From: an uncultured Bacilli bacterium
GTDB taxonomy: Bacteria; Bacillota_I; Bacilli_A; RF39; UBA660
Length of the DNA: 6,098 bases
NCBI GenBank assembly: GCA_934095805.1
Contig: CAKOKV010000060.1
Coordinates: forward strand, 1 to 6,098
Direction of reading: 5' to 3'
This document shows positions 1 to 5,840 of this stretch, in pieces (within the stretch, counting starts at the first letter, position 1; each line of letters begins with the position of its first letter). Both the position numbers and the translations under genes were made by a program. The notes below the pieces were generated by a model. That model was not told the DNA's origin and ran no database searches. It saw only the letters and a list, made by a program, of their open reading frames with translations.

Positions 1-464
1 GTGGAGGACCATTATGTAATGCAAATGGTGATGTTATAGGAATTAATTCAATGAAACTTGTACAGTCTCAGGTTGAAGGAATGGGGTTTGCAATACCTAT
101 TGAAGATGCTGTTTTATATGCTAATAAAATAGTAAATAAAGAAGAGATAAAAAGATCATACTTGGGTATTAAAATGGTTAATGTTTCTTCTGCATATGAT
201 TTTAGTAAGTCTAATATAACTTTAAAATCTGATATTACAAGTGGAGTTGTAATAGTTGATATAATGGATGATGGACCATGTTATAATACTGGACTTAAAA
301 AAGGTGATGTTATTGTTAAAATAGGTGATTATGATGTTAAAACAGTGGCTGAACTTAGATATTATTTGTATAAATATAATCCAGGTAATAAAATAGATAT
401 AGTTGTTAATAGAAATGGTAAAAAAGAAACTTTTAAGATTACAGTTGGAACTAGTAATAACTAG
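1..464 (+). CDS. htrA: HtrA/DegP-type serine protease, C-terminal part (5' end outside window)
   Basis: This is the end of a trypsin-fold, PDZ-containing protease of the HtrA/DegP family, which handles misfolded proteins at the outer face of the membrane. The reading frame is open from the window edge (codons from base 3), giving 153 visible residues. It opens with GGPLCNANGDVIGIN, the strand after the catalytic serine in the family motif GNSGGPL. The two bases before it (GT) fit the end of an AGT serine codon, so the cut falls in the nucleophile itself. VEGMGFAIPIE, typical of the end of the protease domain, follows. A PDZ domain spans about residues 75-150, with SGVVIVDI as carboxylate-binding-loop region and GLKKGDVIVKIGDYDV as core. 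The ATG at 51 lies inside the protease domain and is not a start. The His and Asp of the triad and any membrane anchor lie upstream. A terminator overlaps the stop codon, so this gene ends its transcript. Confidence 0.93.
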   Translation, partial: GGPLCNANGDVIGINSMKLVQSQVEGMGFAIPIEDAVLYANKIVNKEEIKRSYLGIKMVNVSSAYDFSKSNITLKSDITSGVVIVDIMDDGPCYNTGLKKGDVIVKIGDYDVKTVAELRYYLYKYNPGNKIDIVVNRNGKKETFKITVGTSNN

Positions 465-473
465 TTTCTTTTT
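447..473 (+). terminator. Intrinsic terminator overlapping the htrA stop codon
   Basis: Bases 447-455 (GGAACTAGT) pair with 460-468 (ACTAGTTTC) in a 9-bp stem containing one G-U pair, closed by an AATA loop, and followed at once by five T residues (469-473) and then ATT. The stem is AT-rich but has the stem, small loop and U-tract of a rho-independent terminator. The left arm and loop encode the last residues of the protease, and the TAG stop (462-464) lies in the right arm. It probably separates htrA from the ATPase gene. Folding energy was not computed. Confidence 0.72.
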
Positions 474-474
474 A

Positions 475-503
475 TTGAAAAATAATTTTTAATCTTTTAT
501 AAT
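475..503 (+). promoter_or_regulatory. Sigma-A-type promoter of the P-type ATPase gene
   Basis: TTGAAA (475-480) is followed by a 17-nt spacer and a perfect TATAAT (498-503). This is five of six matches to the -35 consensus and six of six to the -10, with optimal spacing. Transcription should start near 510, which leaves a leader of only about 18 nt that holds the ribosome binding site. The -35 box starts two bases after the U-tract of the preceding terminator. In DNA this AT-rich a chance TATAAT is common, but both boxes at exact spacing in the right place make this convincing. Confidence 0.8.
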
Positions 504-515
504 ATTATATAGAAT

Positions 516-522
516 AGGTGAT
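516..522 (+). promoter_or_regulatory. Ribosome binding site that fixes the GTG start of the ATPase
   Basis: AGGTGAT is a seven-base perfect complement to the 3' end of 16S rRNA (anti-SD AUCACCU). It ends five bases before the GTG at 528. The next in-frame ATG is 57 codons further on, inside the first membrane segment, so this site supports the non-ATG start. Confidence 0.8.
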
Positions 523-527
523 TAGGT

Positions 528-3170
528 GTGAAAAGGGATTTTGAATATATTGATATTAAGAAGGTTATTAAGAAACTTAATTCTTCTTTAAATGGTTTAT
601 CTAATAAAGAAGCTAACAAAAGATTAAAAGAATATGGTTATAATGAACTTCCAAAGGAAAAGAAGAAAAGTATTTTTAAAGTGTTTATTGAATCTTTTAT
701 GGATCCGATTATTTATGTTATGATTGTAGCAGTAATACTATCTTTTATTGCAGGTGAACCTCTTGATGCAGTGGCTATTATATTTATTATTTTAATTGAT
801 GCTGTAATGTCTACAATTCAAGAATATAGAGCTACTAAGAATGCTGAAGCTCTTAAAAATTTAATTAAAGTTAAAGCTAAAGTTATAAGAGATAATGAAT
901 ATGTTGAAATAGATTCTTCGCTTCTTGTTCCAGGAGATGTTATTGTTCTTGAATCTGGCACTAAAATATCTGCTGATGCTAGAATAATAAGTTCTAATAA
1001 TTTAACTGTTGATGAATCAATACTTACTGGTGAAAGTATAGCTGTAGTTAAAGAAGAAGGTGAAGCAAGTTTAGGTGATATTTCTAAAAAGAATATGTTA
1101 TATGCTGGTACTTCTGTTTTAACTGGTAGAGCTCTCGCTATTGTGTGTGGTACAGCTCTTGATACTGAGGTCGGTAAGATAGCTGAAAAGGTTACGACTA
1201 CTACTGAAAGTAAATCACCATTAACTATTAGAATGGAAAAGTTTTCAAAACAAATTACTATGATGATTGTTGTTATATCTATAATAATAGCAATTGTACT
1301 TATATATAAACAATATGAACCAATTGAAATATTTTTATCTGTTGTAGCTCTTGGTGTTTCTGCAATGCCAGAAGGTTTACCTTTATCATTAACACTTGCT
1401 CTTACAATAGCTTCTAATAAAATGAGTAAAAGGAATGTTATTGTTAAAAAACTTAATTCAGTTGAAAGTTTAGGAAGTTGTACTGTTATAGCGAGTGATA
1501 AAACTGGTACACTTACTGTAAATGAACAAACTGCTAAAAAAATAATGCTTCCAAATGGGGAATTATTTAATATAGATGGTAATGGATATAATGATGTAGG
1601 TAAAGTTATACCTGAACCTGGTTCTGAACTTAAAAATGCTAAATATTTATCAATATTAGGGCTTGTTAATAATGAAGCAATGCTTGAAAAATCAAAAGGT
1701 AAATGGGAAAAGTTTGGTGATTCTATTGATATTGCATTTTTAGCTTTATCAAGAAAACTAAAAACTAATGAAACTGAATTTAAAAAAATAGATGTTATTC
1801 CATATGAATCTTTAAAAAAATATAGTGCTGTATTCTTTAAAATGGACGATAAGATGTATTGTACAGCAAAAGGATCAGTTGAAGTGATACTGAATTTTTG
1901 TTCATATAGTTATATTGATGGAGTTAAGAAAAAAATTGATAAAGAAAAAATTCTTAAACAAAATGATGAATTAGCATCACAAGGATATAGAGTTATTGCT
2001 TTATGTTCTAAAGAAATAAAAGAAAAAGAAAAGTATGATGAAAGAGATTTAAATAAATTAAATTTTATTGGTTTAGTTGGATTTATAGATCCAGTTAGAA
2101 AGGAAGCTGCTGCTTCTGTTACAGAGTGTCATAATGCAGGTATTAAAGTTCTTATGATTACTGGAGATCATGCTCTTACTGCTTATGCAATTGCTAAAGA
2201 ACTTAAAATTGCAAGTAATAAAGATGAAGTATGTACTGGTAGTGATTTAGATTTTTATATTGATGATAATGAAAAATTTGATAATTTTGTTAAAGATAAA
2301 ACTGTTTTTGCAAGAGTGACACCTATTCAAAAATTAAAAATAGTTGAATCTTTACAAAGACAAGGTGAATTTGTTGCGGTTACCGGTGATGGTGTAAATG
2401 ATGCACCTGCGATTAAGATTGCTAATATTGGTGTTGCAATGGGAAGTGGTACTGATGTTGCAAAAGAAACTGCTAAGATGATTATTATTGATGATAATTT
2501 TTCATCAATAGTAGCTGGTATTGAAGAAGGAAGAAATGCTTATTCTAATATTAGAAAAGTATCTATAATGCTTTTATCTTGTGGTTTTGCGGAAGTATTA
2601 TTCTTTGTATTATCTATTGCATTTAATTTACCAATTCCTTTAGTTGCGATACAACTTTTATGGTTAAATTTGGTTACAGATGGACTTCAAGATATTGCTT
2701 TATCTTTTGAAAGAGAAACTGACACTATTATGAAAGAAAAACCAAGAAGTACTACTGAAAGTTTATTTGAAAAAGAAATGCTTATTCAAATATTATTGTC
2801 TGGTTTATTTATCGGAATAATTGTATTTGGTGTATGGTGGCTATTAGTTGATGTTTTAAGATTTGAGATTGCTCATGCTCGTGGTTATGTTCTTGCTTTA
2901 ATGGTATTCATGCAAAATATACATGTTCTTAATTGTAGAAGTGAAAGTAAGAGTGTATTTCATAACAGTTTTAAAACTAATCCACTCATATTAATTGTTA
3001 TTATTGGAACTATTTTGTTACAAATGTTAGTTATGGAAGTTCCTATACTTTCTAATTTCTTACAAACATATGATGTTCCACCATTACATTTGTTAACATT
3101 ATTTATAATGGCTTTACCTGTACTTTTTGTAATGGAAGTGTATAAATATATAAAAAGAAAAAAGAAATAG
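528..3170 (+). CDS. P2-type cation-transporting ATPase, probably a calcium pump
   Basis: This 880-residue membrane pump couples ATP hydrolysis to cation export. The length and layout are those of bacterial relatives of SERCA and PMCA. An N-terminal cation-ATPase domain (about 1-55) is followed by M1-M2 (about 58-96) and the actuator domain with LTGES (166-170). M3-M4 (about 243-296) contain PEGLP (281-285). DKTGTLT carries the phosphorylated Asp324, and the nucleotide-binding region includes KGS (448-450). The hinge has TGD (545-547) and TGDGVNDAP (619-627). Six more helices follow (M5-M10, about 677-873). Ion-site residues match SERCA at Glu282 (M4), Glu689 (M5), and Asn714, Thr717 and Asp718 (M6, NLVTDG). 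SERCA Asn768 aligns with Gly686, and Glu908 with Gln796, as in PMCA. Site II therefore looks intact and site I altered, suggesting one ion per cycle. Calcium is the likeliest substrate, but another cation is possible. The gene has its own promoter and a GTG start. No subunit gene is nearby. Confidence 0.93.
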   Translation: MKRDFEYIDIKKVIKKLNSSLNGLSNKEANKRLKEYGYNELPKEKKKSIFKVFIESFMDPIIYVMIVAVILSFIAGEPLDAVAIIFIILIDAVMSTIQEYRATKNAEALKNLIKVKAKVIRDNEYVEIDSSLLVPGDVIVLESGTKISADARIISSNNLTVDESILTGESIAVVKEEGEASLGDISKKNMLYAGTSVLTGRALAIVCGTALDTEVGKIAEKVTTTTESKSPLTIRMEKFSKQITMMIVVISIIIAIVLIYKQYEPIEIFLSVVALGVSAMPEGLPLSLTLALTIASNKMSKRNVIVKKLNSVESLGSCTVIASDKTGTLTVNEQTAKKIMLPNGELFNIDGNGYNDVGKVIPEPGSELKNAKYLSILGLVNNEAMLEKSKGKWEKFGDSIDIAFLALSRKLKTNETEFKKIDVIPYESLKKYSAVFFKMDDKMYCTAKGSVEVILNFCSYSYIDGVKKKIDKEKILKQNDELASQGYRVIALCSKEIKEKEKYDERDLNKLNFIGLVGFIDPVRKEAAASVTECHNAGIKVLMITGDHALTAYAIAKELKIASNKDEVCTGSDLDFYIDDNEKFDNFVKDKTVFARVTPIQKLKIVESLQRQGEFVAVTGDGVNDAPAIKIANIGVAMGSGTDVAKETAKMIIIDDNFSSIVAGIEEGRNAYSNIRKVSIMLLSCGFAEVLFFVLSIAFNLPIPLVAIQLLWLNLVTDGLQDIALSFERETDTIMKEKPRSTTESLFEKEMLIQILLSGLFIGIIVFGVWWLLVDVLRFEIAHARGYVLALMVFMQNIHVLNCRSESKSVFHNSFKTNPLILIVIIGTILLQMLVMEVPILSNFLQTYDVPPLHLLTLFIMALPVLFVMEVYKYIKRKKK

Positions 3171-3179
3171 TGTACAATG

Positions 3180-3188
3180 TGTTATAAT
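3180..3188 (+). promoter_or_regulatory. Putative extended -10 promoter for the four-gene unit
   Basis: TGTTATAAT is a perfect TATAAT (3183-3188) preceded by the TG dinucleotide of an extended -10 element. The -35 position (about 3160-3165) reads AAAAGA and is not recognisable, which is tolerated in extended -10 promoters. The distance from the -10 to the start codon (23 nt) nearly equals that of the upstream ATPase gene (24 nt), again predicting a very short leader. Low GC content makes such matches easy to find by chance, so this is moderate evidence. Confidence 0.5.
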
Positions 3189-3200
3189 ATATTATTAGAT

Positions 3201-3205
3201 AGGAG
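3201..3205 (+). promoter_or_regulatory. Ribosome binding site of the GpmI-like gene
   Basis: AGGAG lies six bases before the ATG at 3212, ideal spacing. It matters because it argues that the gene with the degenerate active site is still translated from its own start rather than being a decaying remnant. Confidence 0.7.
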
Positions 3206-3211
3206 AAATTT

Positions 3212-4684
3212 ATGAAGAAGAACATATTATTACTAATTAATGGATTTGGTGTTGAACAACCTGATTCAGTTAATGTATATTCTGAAGCATTAATGCCAAA
3301 TATGGATAGACTTACTAAGGAAAAATTATTTGTTTCTCTTGCTAGTAAAGATTTAGATTATAAAGATGGTTATAGAAAATTTAGTATAGGTATTAATGAA
3401 GCATTAACATATAGTATAATTGAAAATAATTTTTCTAATAATGTTTATAAAAATAATCAATTATTAAAGTATATTGAAGCTAAAACTAATGAGAATGAAA
3501 ATAGATTACATGTGTTTTGTTATTGGGAAAATGATAGAACTATTTCACAATTATCAGTGTTTTTAAAAGAGATTTCTTTAAATACTAATCATATGATTTA
3601 TGTACATTTAATATTATGTCAAAAGTCATTATCTGTTTATAAGAGTGTTGAGAGAAGTCTTACATTACTTAATTATGAACTTGGTAATACTATTAAAGTT
3701 GGTATGGTTACTGGAGAAAGTTATATAACTAATATTCTTTGCTTTAGAGATATGATTAAAACATTTGTTACTGAAGCTGGTGAAAAGTGGAAGGATTTAA
3801 CTAAAAAGGTTGAGGTTCTTACTCAAACTAAGACAATACCTAATCATACAAGAACTTTTTCTGTTAATAATGGTTTTGCTATTAATGAGGGTGATCAAAT
3901 ATTATTCTTTAATTATAATAATATAGACATCAATTTATTTATGACTGAACTTGGTAGTCAAAAATATAGAACTATTGATACGACTAAATTGAGTTATTAT
4001 TCATTATTCCCAGTTAAATGTAATGTACAAGTACCATTTATGTATAATTATGCTATTTCATCAACATATGCAGCTGGTGCACTTAAAGCTATTGAAGCTA
4101 AATGTTTGGTAATTGATTTAAAAGAAAAATGTCCATATATAAATTATTATTTAACTGGACTTAGAAATAATGTGGATGAAAGTATAAGATATATGGCCTC
4201 TGATAGTGGTTTTATTTATGAGCCTTCTCAGTTATTACAAATAGTAAATTCATCAAATGAAAATTTAATAATTATTAATTATGAGATTGATACTTGTAAA
4301 TTAGTTGATGATATTGCTGAAAGACTTAAAAAGATAGATGTTATTATAGGTGAACTTGATAAATTAGTTTCTGAAAATAAGATTACATTATTTATATCAT
4401 CTTTATATGGTATCGAGAAGGAAATGTATAATTCAAAACATGAAGTTGGAAAAGTTAATTTTTCTGTTAGAGTTCCTCTTGTTATTGATGATTATTATTT
4501 AATAAAAACGGCTTATACTTTAAATGAAGGAACTGTTTATGATCTTGCCAATACTATTTACAAAAATATTAATTCAAAATATAATATAGATGGGTTGATT
4601 AAGAAGAAGAGTGGTCTTTTATCATTCTTATATAAGAAACCTAAGAAAGTAAAGGAGGCAGATGATGGAAAAGCCAGTGTTTAA
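3212..4684 (+). CDS. Degenerate cofactor-independent phosphoglycerate mutase (GpmI-like) pseudoenzyme
   Basis: The 490-residue product can be aligned by eye along most of GpmI (usually about 510 residues), an alkaline-phosphatase-superfamily enzyme that interconverts 3- and 2-phosphoglycerate with two metal ions. Fold landmarks are LLLINGFG (6-13), PNMDRL (29-34), SIG (58-60), LHVF (99-102), YVHL (130-133), FFNY (232-235), EKCP (305-308, with Lys306 in place of an active-site Lys), IIINY (353-357), FISSLYG (394-400) and VRVPLVI (419-425). The chemistry is lost. The metal Asp of LDGFG is Asn10, and the GNSEVGH segment with the nucleophilic Ser is gone (about 47-57). DGRD became CQKS (136-139), RPDR became NNID (236-239), ADHG became SLYG (397-400), and the other metal His positions carry other residues. 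The frame is intact, with a promoter, a good RBS and codon use like its neighbours, so it is not a pseudogene. It is probably cytosolic, with a basic tail (about 461-480). The function is unknown; a structural or regulatory role is inferred. Confidence 0.72.
   Translation: MKKNILLLINGFGVEQPDSVNVYSEALMPNMDRLTKEKLFVSLASKDLDYKDGYRKFSIGINEALTYSIIENNFSNNVYKNNQLLKYIEAKTNENENRLHVFCYWENDRTISQLSVFLKEISLNTNHMIYVHLILCQKSLSVYKSVERSLTLLNYELGNTIKVGMVTGESYITNILCFRDMIKTFVTEAGEKWKDLTKKVEVLTQTKTIPNHTRTFSVNNGFAINEGDQILFFNYNNIDINLFMTELGSQKYRTIDTTKLSYYSLFPVKCNVQVPFMYNYAISSTYAAGALKAIEAKCLVIDLKEKCPYINYYLTGLRNNVDESIRYMASDSGFIYEPSQLLQIVNSSNENLIIINYEIDTCKLVDDIAERLKKIDVIIGELDKLVSENKITLFISSLYGIEKEMYNSKHEVGKVNFSVRVPLVIDDYYLIKTAYTLNEGTVYDLANTIYKNINSKYNIDGLIKKKSGLLSFLYKKPKKVKEADDGKASV
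4651..4658 (+). promoter_or_regulatory. Strong ribosome binding site inside the preceding gene
   Basis: AAAGGAGG sits within the last codons of the GpmI-like gene. Two adjacent in-frame ATGs follow, at 4662 and 4665. The spacing is only three bases to the first and six to the second, so 4665 is the better start. Its place inside the upstream frame implies coupled translation. Confidence 0.75.
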
Positions 4685-5393
4685 AAGAGTATGTGCATAT
4701 ATTATTGATATAGCTGTTGTTGCATTTATATTTATGTTATTTTCTAAAATAGAATTATTAAATCCTAATGCGGAAGAATATGATAAGGTTTATGATGAAT
4801 TTACAACTTATGTTGAAAAGAATAGTACAACAAGTGATGGATTAAAAAATATAATGAGTGGGGATGAATATAAGAATTTTAGTTATAGATTAGCTAAATT
4901 ACAAATTCCTAATTCTATTTTAAATATTGTTATTACTTTTGGATATTTTGTTGTTTTTCAATATCTTAATAAGGGTCAAACAATAGGTAAAAGGTTAATG
5001 AAAATTAGAGTTAAATCTAAAAATGGTAAAAGAGCAAGTTTTGTACAAATACTTGTTAGAAGTTTATTGATTAATGAAATTATCGCATCTATTATTCTTG
5101 TAATATTTATAAGTACAATGAGTCAATCAATGTATTTACAAGCTAATAGAATTGTTGAACTTATTGATATGTTAATAGTTTATGGATCTCTTGGATTTAT
5201 AATGTTTAGACCTGATGCTTGTGGTCTTCATGATTTACTTATGAATACTGTTGTTGTTAGTGATCAAAAAGAAGTAAGTGAAGAAAAAGAAGAAACTGTT
5301 GAACCTAAAAAGGCTAATGTTAAAGAAGCTAAAGTTAGTGGTGAAAAAACAAAGAAATCTAATGTAAAAAAGACTGTAAAGAAGGATGAATAG
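4665..5393 (+). CDS. RDD-family integral membrane protein with Lys/Glu-rich cytoplasmic tail
   Basis: A 242-residue membrane protein of the RDD family, named for conserved Arg and Asp residues; some members are linked to ion or osmolyte transport, but most have no known role. The first helix (about 10-28) carries the signature Arg8 and Asp15 (FKRVCAYIID). A polar loop of about 55 residues lies outside the next helix (about 85-101). GQTIGKRLMKIRV (104-116), the most typical RDD stretch, follows. Two more hydrophobic segments (about 134-151 and 164-181) lead into RPDACGLHDLL (182-192), matching the family's end motif. From about residue 200 the chain is highly charged: first Glu-rich, then Lys-rich with two imperfect repeats beginning KKANVK (215) and KKSNVK (230). 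The start overlaps the upstream gene by 20 nt, and ATG 4662, three bases earlier, is the alternative. The family call is firm; substrate or partner cannot be told. Confidence 0.88.
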   Translation: MEKPVFKRVCAYIIDIAVVAFIFMLFSKIELLNPNAEEYDKVYDEFTTYVEKNSTTSDGLKNIMSGDEYKNFSYRLAKLQIPNSILNIVITFGYFVVFQYLNKGQTIGKRLMKIRVKSKNGKRASFVQILVRSLLINEIIASIILVIFISTMSQSMYLQANRIVELIDMLIVYGSLGFIMFRPDACGLHDLLMNTVVVSDQKEVSEEKEETVEPKKANVKEAKVSGEKTKKSNVKKTVKKDE

Positions 5394-5396
5394 TTT

Positions 5397-5840
5397 ATGA
5401 AAATTGGAATAGCTAATGATCATAGAGGTGTAAATCTTAAAAAAAATATTATGAATTATCTACATGATAAAGGAGTTTTGTGTGTAGATTATGGAACTGA
5501 TGAAGAAGTTAGTTGTGATTATGTTGATTATGCAGTTAAACTTGGAAATGCAGTTGTAAGAAAAGAAGTTAATCTTGGAATATTAGTATGTGGTACAGGT
5601 ATTGGTATGAGTATTGCGGCTAATAAGATTGATGGTATTAGATGTGCTAGAGTTGTTAATGCTAAAGAAACTCAACTAGCAAGAGAACATAATATGGCTA
5701 ATGTTATAGCATTAGCTGAATATACAGAAAATATTGAAGAAATTATTGATGCTTTTATTAATACTAAAGAATCAACTGATGAAAGACACATCAGAAGAGT
5801 AAATAAAGTAATGGATATAGAAAGGAGTAAAAATGGATAA
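5397..5840 (+). CDS. rpiB: Ribose-5-phosphate isomerase B (RpiB/LacAB family)
   Basis: A 147-residue cytosolic enzyme, normal length for RpiB, which interconverts ribose 5-phosphate and ribulose 5-phosphate in the pentose phosphate pathway. IANDHRG (5-11) has the substrate-binding Asp8-His9, where Arg10 replaces the more usual Ala or Gly. VCGTGIGMSIAANK (64-77) contains the catalytic Cys65 and the glycine-rich anion hole, the most diagnostic block of the family. GIRCARV (80-86) and REHNMANV (96-103) with His98 follow. ERHIRRV (129-135) stands where the phosphate-binding GGRHxxR motif is expected, without the two Gly. LAEY (106-109) replaces the common LGxR. The gene starts three bases after the RDD stop; its ribosome site is modest (AAGGA, 5382-5386, ten bases upstream), which fits translation by coupling. 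Substitutions leave some room for another sugar phosphate (LacA/LacB-like or allose 6-phosphate), but RpiB is the best call. Confidence 0.9.
   Translation: MKIGIANDHRGVNLKKNIMNYLHDKGVLCVDYGTDEEVSCDYVDYAVKLGNAVVRKEVNLGILVCGTGIGMSIAANKIDGIRCARVVNAKETQLAREHNMANVIALAEYTENIEEIIDAFINTKESTDERHIRRVNKVMDIERSKNG

Noticed and set aside
51..53. ATG as a start for a short PDZ protein
   Set aside because: The frame is open upstream to the window edge and encodes GGPLCNANGDVIGIN, the conserved continuation of an HtrA protease domain; no SD precedes this ATG.
3171..3176. TGTACA palindrome just after the ATPase stop as an operator or terminator arm
   Set aside because: It is a single 6-bp palindrome with no loop-closing partner or T-run, easily expected by chance.
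3212..4684. GpmI-like gene as a decaying pseudogene, or as phosphopentomutase (DeoB)
   Set aside because: There are no stops or frameshifts over 490 codons and the translation signals are good, which argues against decay. LHVF, FFNY and EKCP landmarks align with GpmI rather than with DeoB.
5235..5423. Minus-strand open frame of 62 codons, rich in Phe, Tyr and Ile
   Set aside because: It is antisense to the Lys/Glu-rich tail of the RDD gene; AAA/GAA codons read backwards give Phe/TTC runs. No RBS or family signature supports it.
528..5840. Possible TGA-to-Trp or TGA-to-Gly recoding, suggested by low GC and absence of TGA stops
   Set aside because: All Trp codons are TGG, Gly codons are ordinary GGN, and every gene is full length without in-frame TGA, so the standard bacterial code explains the data.
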